Notes under the pieces: model-generated
What the model saw: only the letters and a program-made list of their open reading frames with translations
What the model was told of the DNA's origin: nothing
The model's database searches: none
In this document: in pieces, positions 12,377-19,909 of the stretch
Numbering within the stretch: position 1 is the stretch's first letter
Layout of the letters: every line of letters starts with the position of its first letter
Assembly (NCBI RefSeq): GCF_041435015.1
Contig: NZ_CP107989.1
Coordinates: 1,364,001 to 1,428,000, forward strand
Direction: 5' to 3'
Source: Streptomyces canus
Lineage (GTDB): Bacteria > Actinomycetota > Actinomycetes > Streptomycetales > Streptomycetaceae
DNA: 64,000 nucleotides
Program-made: the position numbers and the translations under genes

Positions 12377-12727
12377 TCAGAAGCCCTCGGGGTGGGCCAC
12401 CAGCCACTCCCGCGCCGCGCGGAGCAGTTCCGGGTCGGCTGCCGGCGCCTCGTCGGGGTGGCGCTCGGCCCACTTGACGACGTACGGGCAGAGCGGGGCG
12501 ACGGTGATGCCCTCGCGAGCCGCGATGGTGTAGAGCTCGCGGGCCAGGGAGCCCGCGATGCCCTGTCCTTCGTGGGCCGGTTCCACGATGGTGTGGACCG
12601 GGACCAGGGCGCGCGCCGGTGATTCGAGGACGAAGTACTGGATGTGGCCGACGACCTCGCCTCCCCCGGAACCGAGGGCCTCGAGCCGGCCGGCCTGTCG
12701 GTCGTCGCGGATCTCTATGTCGCTCAT
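12377..12727 (-). CDS. Small GNAT-family (YjdJ/NATD1-type) N-acetyltransferase-like protein
   Basis: 116 aa. Core of a minimal GCN5-related fold: VVGHIQYFVLESPARALVPV, then TIVEPAHEGQGIAGSLARE, where GQGIAG is the acetyl-CoA pyrophosphate loop, and a tail with CPYVVKWAERHPD. This matches the short stand-alone family rather than a full-length GNAT. The substrate is unknown. The ATG at 12727 is preceded by GGAGC at 6 nt and is preferred over the GTG two codons upstream. Confidence 0.8.
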   Translation of the reverse strand: MSDIEIRDDRQAGRLEALGSGGGEVVGHIQYFVLESPARALVPVHTIVEPAHEGQGIAGSLARELYTIAAREGITVAPLCPYVVKWAERHPDEAPAADPELLRAAREWLVAHPEGF

Positions 12728-12761
12728 GGGCACGCTCCTGGTCCGAAGGTCGTCGAGCAGG

Positions 12762-13181
12762 TCAGGCCGACACCGCCTGTGGGCTGCGCTCCTGGTCCGA
12801 ACCCGGCACCGGCTCGGACGGGTCGGCCCCCAGCGCCACGATGCGGTTGTCGTGGTCCACGTGCACGACCTGGGGTACGAGCGCCCGCGCCTCGGCGTCG
12901 GTCACCTGAGCGTAGCTGATGATGATCACCAGATCTCCGGGGTGGACGAGATGGGCGGCGGCACCGTTGATGCCGATCACGCCCGAGCCGCGCTCCCCCT
13001 CGATGACGTACGTCTCGAGCCGGGCGCCGTTGGTGATGTCGACGATGTGGACGAGCTCACCGGGCAGCAGATCGGCGGCGTCGAGGAGATCCGCGTCGAT
13101 GGTCACCGATCCCACGTAGTGCAGGTCGGCCTGGGTGACGGTGGCTCGGTGGATCTTGGACTTGAACAGAGTACGCAGCAC
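12762..13181 (-). CDS. panD: Aspartate 1-decarboxylase precursor
   Basis: 139-aa pyruvoyl enzyme that makes beta-alanine for pantothenate/CoA synthesis. The self-cleavage site is Gly24-Ser25 in [10 protein letters not shown]; Lys9, Arg54 and Tyr58 of the active site are in place. The C-terminal ~20 residues are a variable tail. It lies 34 nt upstream of the small acetyltransferase in the same direction; some bacteria regulate PanD cleavage with a GNAT protein (PanZ/PanM), though this neighbour is of a different, shorter type. Confidence 0.95.
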   Translation of the reverse strand: MLRTLFKSKIHRATVTQADLHYVGSVTIDADLLDAADLLPGELVHIVDITNGARLETYVIEGERGSGVIGINGAAAHLVHPGDLVIIISYAQVTDAEARALVPQVVHVDHDNRIVALGADPSEPVPGSDQERSPQAVSA

Positions 13182-13390
13182 TTTGGACTCCTAGAAGACG
13201 GCTCCCCGCCAGCTTCCTGCAGGTCAGGGGCGTCGTTCACTGTACATCGGCATGCCTTCGACTCGAAGACCAAGCCAAGATCTAACGCTTGGTCATCTAT
13301 GCAGGTCATAGGCATGATGGAGCCGCCCGGGTCAGCACATGGTCAGCTTGGGGCGCGGTTCGCTACGTGGCTCGACAGCTCGCCCGCGGC

Positions 13391-13680
13391 ATGGGGTCGT
13401 TCTTCAAGGAGCACGACTGCGGCAAACCGACCCGTTGCGCGCACCCATACACGATCCGTTTCAGGGACGCTCTGGGCAAGCGGCGCGAAGAGGCGGGCTT
13501 CGGCACGCAGGACGAGGCGATCCAACGTCCTACCCAAAGAGACACTGAAAAAGGCGCACGGCGCCCTCTGTGGCGGAAGCCCGCCGCGAGTTGGGGCAAA
13601 GGACGGTCGCGGAATGCGAAGCTCTGGCGGCTCCGACAGCGCCGGATGACCGAATACTCCACCGGAGAGAGATTTCCAGC
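13391..13680 (+). pseudogene. Frameshifted tyrosine-recombinase (integrase) N-terminal remnant
   Basis: One frame reads GSFFKEHDCGKPTRCAHPYT followed by IRFRDALGKRREEAGFGTQDEA, the arm-type DNA-binding N-terminus common in integrases of streptomycete integrative elements. The match then moves to another frame (AEARRELGQRTVAE, from about 13570) and back (RLRQRRMTEYSTGE, to about 13670). At least two frameshifts, and the core and catalytic domains are absent. It is a dead trace of an integrative element; no intact attachment site or partner genes were seen. Confidence 0.7.
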
Positions 13681-13744
13681 GGGTCCCGGTGCGGTTCCGA
13701 GGCAGGGCAGGATCGGGTGGCTGGTCTCCCGCAGGCTGTGGGCG

Positions 13745-14080
13745 GGGATGCGCGTGCCCTCGTCCGGAGCGTCCGGTCGAGGGCACGCTACTGCGCCTCC
13801 AAGGGGCGTCCTCATGCCGGCCAAGGCACTGGCCACCGATCTTGACCCGCACGGGACACGCGTCAACTGTGTCGCCCCCAGCATCGTCGACACCCCGATG
13901 TCCCGCACCGACCTCGGCCTCACCGAGAGCGGCTTCGACGGCCAGCCGTTCCCCGTACACCGGCCCGAGGAGATCGCGGCGGCCGTCTGCTACCTCGTCT
14001 CCGACCTGGCCCGGGGCGTCAACGGCACCACCCACGTACTCGACTTCGGCGCCCTGGCCCGCTCGGCGTTCCCCGCCTGA
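13745..14080 (+). pseudogene. Truncated, frameshifted short-chain dehydrogenase (SDR) C-terminal remnant
   Basis: The SDR active-site segment ARYCASKG (Tyr-x-x-x-Lys) is read in one frame at 13782-13805, and the continuation MPAKALATDLDPHGTRVNCV, then a PxxxxTPM segment and GVNGTTHVLDFG, in another, ending at a TGA at 14078. The N-terminal Rossmann half is missing and one base is gained or lost at the SKG junction. It abuts the integrase remnant. Confidence 0.75.
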
Positions 14081-14139
14081 CCGGGCGTTCACGGCCGCCG
14101 GCCACTTCCTCCCCCAAAGGAACAGGAGTACCGCTCACC

Positions 14140-14356
14140 ATGAGCACCACCCGCAAGCCCTCCCGGCGTGCCCTGGTCGCCGCTGTCGTCACCGCGGCCG
14201 TCGCCGTCGTGACCACCGCCCCAGCGGCGATCGCGGCACCCCGGACGCACTGCCCGAAGCCGACGACGGTGCATGAGAAGTCCGTCGCCGTCCAGGCCCT
14301 CAAGGGCGTGTTCGAGCGCGGCGACACCAAGGTCGTCGACCGTTACCGTACGGCCC
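14140..14356 (+). pseudogene. Fragment of a secreted SnoaL/NTF2-like protein
   Basis: A clean start (AAGGAACAGG upstream of the ATG), a signal peptide (RRALVAAVVTAAVAVVTTAP) and the opening of an NTF2/SnoaL-type domain (VAVQALKGVFERGDTKVVDR) are followed abruptly by sequence with no family resemblance after DRYR. The frame runs on to 14466 but the tail is not domain-like, so this is a 5' fragment joined to other DNA. Confidence 0.5.
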
Positions 14357-14660
14357 CGCTTCTGGTCCGAGCACCTGATCGACCCTGCTCAACTCGAACT
14401 CTTCCCTGGGCCGGAACGGTTCTGGAAAGCGATCCCAGATCCCGGACTACTGAAGATCAGCCGTGAGGCACAGAAGATCGTCGACGAACTCGACCAGCTC
14501 GCGCGGGCACAGTCGTGGACCGATGCGACCCGCGCGAAGCGTGGTCGAACATGCTGGTGCTGATCGGCGGGTGGCCGACGTACATGGCGGACTGCCGGCC
14601 GGCCAGCAGGTGGGGGTTGGTGGTTCCAGGCCGGCGGCGAAGGCGTGCGGTGATCCATTC
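14350..14660 (+). pseudogene. Unrecognised coding remnant, frameshifted
   Basis: A protein-like reading (RFWSEHLIDPAQLELFPGPE, then REAQKIVDELDQLARAQSWT) runs in one frame to about 14530 and then continues in another (AWSNMLVLIGGWPTYMAD). It has amphipathic character and protein-like composition but I do not recognise the family. It lies directly after the SnoaL-like fragment and before the marR stop. Confidence 0.35.
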
Positions 14661-14670
14661 GGCGGCTGCG

Positions 14671-15210
14671 TCACGCGCGATGACGCGCTTCGAAGTGCAC
14701 TGAGTGCGCTGTCAGCTTCTCGAGCAGGGCGATCAGCGTTGCCTGTTCCTCCCTGCTCAGCGAGCCCGCCCATTCCTGCTCGCGCGCGTTGTGCTCGCGG
14801 AAGGCCTCACTGATCGCTTCCCGGCCCTGCGCGGTCAGGGTCAGGTGAACGGCACGCTTGTCGTGCGGGGCGCGCTCCTTGGAGAGGAGGCCGTCCCGCT
14901 CCAGTGTGGCGACCAACGCGGAGACGGCGGCACGGCTCATCCCGGACAGCTCGGCAACCTTCTTGGCCTCGACCGTCCCGGTCAGCCAGACCGCGAAGAG
15001 CACCCGGAAGCCGGCCCAGGACCACCCGCGTGGCCGGTGGACAGTGGATTCCAGATCGTAGACCAGCATGTTCGCGGCGCGGTGGAGGGTGAGCACCAGG
15101 CGCATGGCGAGCGGGTCCAGGTCCGGAAGGTCCCGGGTGGTGTGCGAGATCGCGTGGTCGATGAACGACCAGAAGTGCAGTTGTTCGTTGTCCGGCTGGT
15201 CCTGGGGCAC
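14671..15210 (-). CDS. MarR-family transcriptional regulator, probable repressor of the hpa operon
   Basis: Winged-helix regulator of about 179 aa from a GTG at 15210; the frame is open further upstream (to a TTG at 15387) but those residues are Arg/Pro-rich and unlike MarR. The helix-turn-helix is AKKVAELSGMSRAAVSALVA and the wing RDGLLSKERAPHDKRAVHL. The long N-terminal helix (HFWSFIDHAISHTTRDLPDL) fits the dimer region. It is divergent from the 4-hydroxyphenylacetate operon, with a perfect inverted repeat between them, so it most likely represses that operon and itself until an aromatic ligand binds. Start is not certain. Confidence 0.85.
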   Translation of the reverse strand: MPQDQPDNEQLHFWSFIDHAISHTTRDLPDLDPLAMRLVLTLHRAANMLVYDLESTVHRPRGWSWAGFRVLFAVWLTGTVEAKKVAELSGMSRAAVSALVATLERDGLLSKERAPHDKRAVHLTLTAQGREAISEAFREHNAREQEWAGSLSREEQATLIALLEKLTAHSVHFEARHRA

Positions 15211-15412
15211 ATCCGGAGTGTAGGCCGTCGACCCCGCCAGCGGTCCGTCCGCTCCCGGCACCTCCTGCGTCGGCGTCCGCCTGCCACCTGCCGCCTGGTC
15301 CGCTGCTGCACAAGGATGTGTCGGCCGCCGCCTCCGCAATGTTGCCGGCGAGTAGCAGAAACCTTGCCGCGAGGGGTTCCCAAGCAACGTTCCCGAAGGT
15401 ACGGTCCCGAAT

Positions 15413-15430
15413 TAATCAAAGCATTGATTA
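15413..15430. promoter_or_regulatory. MarR-type operator TAATCAA-N4-TTGATTA
   Basis: Two perfect 7-bp arms separated by AGCA, in the divergent region between marR and hpaC. The size and AT-rich character fit MarR-family operators. The right arm TTGATT could also serve as a -35 with TACATC at 15447-15452 as a weak -10 (17-nt spacer), placing the operator over the hpa promoter. Promoter assignment is inference. Confidence 0.7.
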
Positions 15431-15536
15431 CAAGCTTTGGTCCCCTTACATCCCCATTCACCCCTCCTCGTGGCACCAGTCGGACTACGGGGCATCCCGC
15501 CCGATGCCCGACCGGGCCTTGCCAAGGGAGTCACCC

Positions 15537-16040
15537 ATGCCCGAAGCCCTCGCTCCCCCGAACCCCGGCACCCTGCGCGCCTGCATGTCCCGCTTCGCCA
15601 CCGGCGTCACCGTCGTGACGTACGAAGCAGACGACGGACCGCGCGGCGCCACCATGAACTCCTTCACCTCCGTCTCGGCCGAGCCCCCGCTGGTGCTGAT
15701 CAGCGTCGCCCGGCGCGCCCGCTGCCACGACCAACTGCTCGACCGGCCGTTCTGTGTGAACATCCTCGGTGCCGAACAAGAGGCCGTGGCCCGGCAGTTC
15801 GCCGGTGCCCAGGGCGCGGCCGAGCCCCGCTGGGTGGACGGCGCCCGCGTCCCGCGTCTCGCGCATCCCCTCGCCTGGGTCGAGTGCGAGCCCTGGCGCA
15901 CCCACGACGGCGGCGACCACACCCTCGTCCTCGGCCGCGTCACCGACCTCGGCCACCGCGACGGCGACGCGCTCACCTACGCCTGGAGCCGATTCGGTAC
16001 CGCGGCCGAGGCCACCGACGGCATCGAACACCTCATCTGA
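15537..16040 (+). CDS. hpaC: Flavin reductase component of 4-hydroxyphenylacetate 3-monooxygenase
   Basis: 167-aa NAD(P)H:flavin oxidoreductase of the HpaC/flavin-reductase-like family. It supplies reduced FAD to HpaB. Family features: LRACMSRFATGVTVVTYEA, then GATMNSFTSVSAEPPLVLIS (flavin-binding), PFCVNIL, and a C-terminal GRVTDLGH. GGGAG lies 7 nt before the ATG. First gene of the operon, 40 nt ahead of hpaB, so the two components are co-expressed. Confidence 0.9.
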   Translation: MPEALAPPNPGTLRACMSRFATGVTVVTYEADDGPRGATMNSFTSVSAEPPLVLISVARRARCHDQLLDRPFCVNILGAEQEAVARQFAGAQGAAEPRWVDGARVPRLAHPLAWVECEPWRTHDGGDHTLVLGRVTDLGHRDGDALTYAWSRFGTAAEATDGIEHLI

Positions 16041-16080
16041 CCTGCCCTCTCCCGGACACGCACATCTCAGGAGCACGAAC

Positions 16081-17547
16081 ATGGCCGCACGCACCGGCAA
16101 GGAATACCTCGAGCGACTCTCCGCCTCCCGCCCCACCGTCCACATCCAGGGCGAGACCGTCACCGGAGGGATCCAGGATCACCCCGCGTTCCGCAACGTG
16201 GTGCGCACCTACGCGGAGCTGTACGACCTCCAGCACACTGCCGAGCACAAGGACACCCTCACCTACACCTCCCCCACCTCCGGTGAGCCGGTCGGCACCT
16301 CCTTCCTCACCCCGAAGACCCCGGAGGACCTGACCAAGCGCCGCAAGGCGTTCAAGGTGTGGGCCGACCACAGCAACGGCATGCTGGGCCGCACCGGTGA
16401 CTACATGAACAGCTCGCTGATGGCCCTCGCCTCGGCCGCCGACTGGTTCGCCCAGGCCAACCCGGCCTTCGGCGAGAACGTCCTGCGCTACTACGAGAAG
16501 GTCCGCGAGGAAGACCTTCTGTGCACCCACACGCTGATCCCGCCGCAGGTCAACCGCTCCGTCGCGGGCACCCAGCAGGCGGGCGGCAAGCTCGCCGCGC
16601 GGATCGTGAAGGAGGACGACAACGGCATCGTGATCCGGGGCGCGCGCATGCTCGCCACCATCGCCCCCTTCGCCGACGAGATGCTCGTGTTCCCCTCGAC
16701 CGTGCTGCGCGGCACTCCCGAGGACAAGCCGTACTCCTACGCCTTCGCCATCCCCAACGACGCCCCCGGTCTGCGCTACGTCGCCCGCGAGCCCCTCGAC
16801 TACGACCGGCCGCGCCACGACCACCCTCTCGCCTCGCGCTTCGAGGAGTCGGACTGCGTGGTCGTCTTCGACGACGTGCACGTGCCCTACGAGCGGTGTT
16901 TCGCCATCGGCGACGCCGAACTGTGCAACGGCTTCTACTCGCAAACCTCGTCCGTGGTGCACATGACCCACCAGGTCGTCACTCGCACCACCGCCAAGAC
17001 CGAGTACATCCTCGGCCTGGTGACGCTGCTCACCGAGGCCATCGGCATCGAGCAGTTCCAGCACGTCCAGGAGGACATCGCCGAGATCATCACCACGTTG
17101 GAGATGCTCCGCGCCTTCCTGCGCGCCGCCGAGGCCGACGCCCAGGTCAACGAGTACGGCGTGCTCACCCCGGCCTTCGCCCCGCTCAACGCGGCCCGCA
17201 ACCTCTACCCCAAGCTCTACCAGCGCTTCCCGCAGATCCTGCGCAAGCTCGGCGCCTCCGGCCTGATGGCCACCCCGACCGAGCTCGACATCAACGGCCC
17301 GGCCGCCGAGGACATCGAGGCGTACCTGCAGTCCGCGACCCTGACCGGCTCCGAGCGCGTCAGGCTGTTCCGGCTCGTGTGGGACACCTGCATCTCCGCG
17401 TTCTCCGGCCGCCAGGCGCTGTACGAGTACTACTTCTTCGGCGACCCGGTCCGCATGGCCGGCGCGTACGTGAAGTCCTACGACCGCGAGCCGTACAAGG
17501 CCAAGGTGCAGGACTTCTTGAATCGGCACAGCCTGGAGCGTTCCTGA
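16081..17547 (+). CDS. hpaB: 4-hydroxyphenylacetate 3-monooxygenase, oxygenase component
   Basis: 488-aa FADH2-dependent group D monooxygenase that hydroxylates 4-hydroxyphenylacetate to 3,4-dihydroxyphenylacetate (homoprotocatechuate). HpaB-family landmarks: RTGKEYLERL start, WADHSNGMLGRTGDYMNSSL, HTLIPPQVNRS, and the C-terminal helical bundle with FSGRQALYEYYFFGDPVR. The family also includes 4-nitrophenol and chlorophenol hydroxylases, but the gene order with hpaE and hpaD supports hydroxyphenylacetate. Its stop overlaps the next start (TGATG). Confidence 0.93.
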   Translation: MAARTGKEYLERLSASRPTVHIQGETVTGGIQDHPAFRNVVRTYAELYDLQHTAEHKDTLTYTSPTSGEPVGTSFLTPKTPEDLTKRRKAFKVWADHSNGMLGRTGDYMNSSLMALASAADWFAQANPAFGENVLRYYEKVREEDLLCTHTLIPPQVNRSVAGTQQAGGKLAARIVKEDDNGIVIRGARMLATIAPFADEMLVFPSTVLRGTPEDKPYSYAFAIPNDAPGLRYVAREPLDYDRPRHDHPLASRFEESDCVVVFDDVHVPYERCFAIGDAELCNGFYSQTSSVVHMTHQVVTRTTAKTEYILGLVTLLTEAIGIEQFQHVQEDIAEIITTLEMLRAFLRAAEADAQVNEYGVLTPAFAPLNAARNLYPKLYQRFPQILRKLGASGLMATPTELDINGPAAEDIEAYLQSATLTGSERVRLFRLVWDTCISAFSGRQALYEYYFFGDPVRMAGAYVKSYDREPYKAKVQDFLNRHSLERS

Positions 17548-18980
17548 TGACGCACCCGCTGGGGAATCCCCCATCGAAGGTCATCGCCGTTCACCTCAAC
17601 TACCGCAGCCGAGCCAGGGAGCGGGGCCGCATCCCCGCCCAGCCGTCGTACTTCCTCAAGCCGCCGTCGTCACTGGCGGGCACCAAGGAAGCGATCGTCC
17701 GGCCGGCGGGCTGTGAACTCCTCGGGTTCGAGGGGGAGATCGCCCTCGTCATCGGCTCGCGTGCCCAGCGCGTGGCGCCGGAGGACGGCTGGTCGTACGT
17801 CCGCTGGGTGACGGCCGCCAACGACGCGGGCGTGTACGACCTGCGGTACGCCGACCGGGGCTCCAACCTCCGTTCCAAGGGCGCCGACGGGTTCACGCCC
17901 CTGGGGCCACGGCTGCTGGACGCCCGCGAGGTCGACCCGGCCGGGCTGAGGCTGAGTACCTGGGTCAACGGCGAGCTGGTGCAGGACGACACGACGGACA
18001 CGCTGCTGTTTCCCTTCGGGCAACTGGTCGCGGACCTGTCCCGGTTGGTCACCCTGGAGCCTGGGGACGTGATCCTCACCGGTACGCCGGCCGGCGCTTC
18101 GGTCGTCCGCCCCGGTGACCTCGTCGAGGTCGAGGTCTCGTGCGGGGAGCTGTCCACCGGGCGGCTGCGCAACCCGATCGCCGACGGCGACCCGCTCGCT
18201 CCCTACGGGGCCATGCCCAGGAGCGACGAAGCCGAGCGCGAGTCGGCATACGGCTCCGCCTACCTACGGGAGCCGCTGCTCGACCCGCGCCTGGCGGACG
18301 GACTGCGCTCGGTCGCCGTGGCCACGCTCAGCGCCCAGTTGCGCGCACGCGGCCTGCCGCACATGTCCGTCGACGGCGTACGACCGGTCGGCTCCGACGG
18401 CGGGACGATGGTGGGTGTCGCCCACACGTTGCGCTATCTGCCGCTGCGCGAAGACCTGTTCAAGCGGTACGGCACCGGCATGAACGCCCAGAAGCGGGCG
18501 ATCGAGGAGGTGCGGCCCGGCCATGTCCTGGTGATGGACGCCCGCCGCGACGCAACCGCGGGCACACTCGGCGACATCCTCGCGCTGAGGGCCCTCAAGC
18601 GCGGGGCGGCCGGCGTCGTCACCGACGGTGCCGTGCGCGACGCCGCCGCCATCGCGGACCTCGGCCTGCCGGTGTACGCGGCCGGGGCCCACCCCTCGGT
18701 CCTCGGCCGCCGGCACGTCCCGTGGGACACCGGCGTACCGATCGCCTGCGGCGGCGCCCTGGTCCAGCCCGGGGACCTGATCGTCGGGGACTCCGACGGC
18801 GTGATCGTCGTCCCGCCGGACCTCGTCGAGGAACTGATCGTCGACTGCCGGGAGCAGGAGCGCCAAGAGCGCTTCATCACCGAGCGGGTCGCGGCGGGCG
18901 AGAGCGTCGAAGGCCTGTATCCGCTGGGGCCGGCCTGGCGGGACGCCTACCAGAACTGGTGCAAGGGAGAGACACAATGA
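17547..18980 (+). CDS. Fusion of HpaG-like fumarylacetoacetate-hydrolase domain with RraA-like aldolase/decarboxylase domain
   Basis: 477 aa. Residues ~1-215 form an FAH/HpaG domain: Glu-rich metal site near GCELLGFEGEIALVIG, TAANDAGVYDLRYADRGSNL, DGFTPLGPRLLD and GDVILTGTPAG. Residues ~250-470 form an RraA/HMG-aldolase-type domain with GTLGDILALRALKRGAAGV and the Asp-Gly-x-x-Arg-Asp metal/substrate motif (TDGAVRD), then GDSDGVIVVPP. In E. coli HpaG two FAH halves decarboxylate OPET and isomerise HHDD; here the second half is replaced by an RraA fold, a family known for retro-aldol and oxaloacetate decarboxylation. It probably does two lower-pathway steps. Overlaps hpaB and the next gene by a few bases. 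Confidence 0.85.
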   Translation: MTHPLGNPPSKVIAVHLNYRSRARERGRIPAQPSYFLKPPSSLAGTKEAIVRPAGCELLGFEGEIALVIGSRAQRVAPEDGWSYVRWVTAANDAGVYDLRYADRGSNLRSKGADGFTPLGPRLLDAREVDPAGLRLSTWVNGELVQDDTTDTLLFPFGQLVADLSRLVTLEPGDVILTGTPAGASVVRPGDLVEVEVSCGELSTGRLRNPIADGDPLAPYGAMPRSDEAERESAYGSAYLREPLLDPRLADGLRSVAVATLSAQLRARGLPHMSVDGVRPVGSDGGTMVGVAHTLRYLPLREDLFKRYGTGMNAQKRAIEEVRPGHVLVMDARRDATAGTLGDILALRALKRGAAGVVTDGAVRDAAAIADLGLPVYAAGAHPSVLGRRHVPWDTGVPIACGGALVQPGDLIVGDSDGVIVVPPDLVEELIVDCREQERQERFITERVAAGESVEGLYPLGPAWRDAYQNWCKGETQ

Positions 18981-19909
18981 AGTTCCGCAGTGATCCGTCG
19001 GGAATCCGGGGGTCCATCACCCCGGTCGTCACACCGTTCACCGCGGCGGGCGCCGTCGACCACGACAGCCTGAGCGACCTGATCCGCTTCCAGATCGAGT
19101 CCGGCTCGCACGGCATCTCGCTGGGCGGTTCGACCGGCGAGCCGAGCGCCCAGAGCGTCGCCGAACGGATCGCGGCCATGCGAACGGCGGTGGCGGAGAT
19201 CGGCGACCGGGTGCCGTTCCTGCCCGGCACCGGTTCCCACAAGCTCGACGAGACCCTCGAACTCACCGCTGCCGCTCAGGAGTTGGGTGCGGACGCGGCT
19301 CTCGTGATCACGCCGTACTACGCGCGCCCGACGCAGGAGGCGCTCTACCAGTGGTACGCGACGGTGGCCCGGGAGTTTCCCGACCTGCCGATCGTCGCCT
19401 ACAACGTGCCCTCCCGCACCGCCGTGGACATCGACCCGGAGACGGTGAAGCGGCTGTTCACCGACTTCGACAACTTCGTCGGGGTCAAGGAGACGACGAA
19501 GGACTTCGAGCACTTCTCGCGTGTGCTGCACGCGTGCGGGCGTTCACTGCTGGTGTGGTCGGGCATCGAACTGCTGTGTCTGCCGCTGCTGGCGCTGGGC
19601 GGTGCCGGGTTCGTGTCGGCCGTGTCCAATCTGGCCCCGACCGCCGTGGCACGGATGTACGAGCTGTGGGAGGCGGGCGACTTCGACGCCGCGCGTGACC
19701 TGCACTACCGGCTGCACCCGCTGGTCGACCTGCTGTTCGTCGAGACCAACCCCGCCCCCGCCAAGTGGGTGCTCGCCCAACAGGGCCGTATCGCCTCGGA
19801 CTTCGTCCGCCCACCGCTGGTCTCCCCCACTGAGCAGGGCCTGTCCAAGATCCGCGCGCTGCTCGCGGAGGGCGGCGACCTCACCGCACAGATCGGAACC
19901 GAGAAGTGA
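18977..19909 (+). CDS. DapA-family class I aldolase/dehydratase in the hpa operon
   Basis: 310-aa TIM-barrel of the dihydrodipicolinate synthase/N-acetylneuraminate lyase superfamily. The Schiff-base lysine is Lys171 in VGVKETT, the general-base tyrosine Tyr142 in YNVPSR, and the substrate loop GGSTGEPS (50-57). Its place between the FAH-RraA gene and hpaE (ATGA overlaps on both sides) argues against lysine synthesis and for a pyruvate-releasing aldolase or hydratase step, perhaps cleaving 4-hydroxy-2-oxoheptanedioate to pyruvate and succinic semialdehyde where classical HpaI is absent. The specific reaction is inference. Confidence 0.85.
   Translation: MKFRSDPSGIRGSITPVVTPFTAAGAVDHDSLSDLIRFQIESGSHGISLGGSTGEPSAQSVAERIAAMRTAVAEIGDRVPFLPGTGSHKLDETLELTAAAQELGADAALVITPYYARPTQEALYQWYATVAREFPDLPIVAYNVPSRTAVDIDPETVKRLFTDFDNFVGVKETTKDFEHFSRVLHACGRSLLVWSGIELLCLPLLALGGAGFVSAVSNLAPTAVARMYELWEAGDFDAARDLHYRLHPLVDLLFVETNPAPAKWVLAQQGRIASDFVRPPLVSPTEQGLSKIRALLAEGGDLTAQIGTEK

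Noticed and set aside
16033..17574. 513-codon minus-strand frame opposite hpaB
   Set aside because: Shadow of hpaB; Gly/Val/Glu-biased and without motifs.
18977..19909. dapA for lysine synthesis
   Set aside because: Family matches, but it is translationally coupled on both sides within the hpa operon, so a catabolic role fits better.
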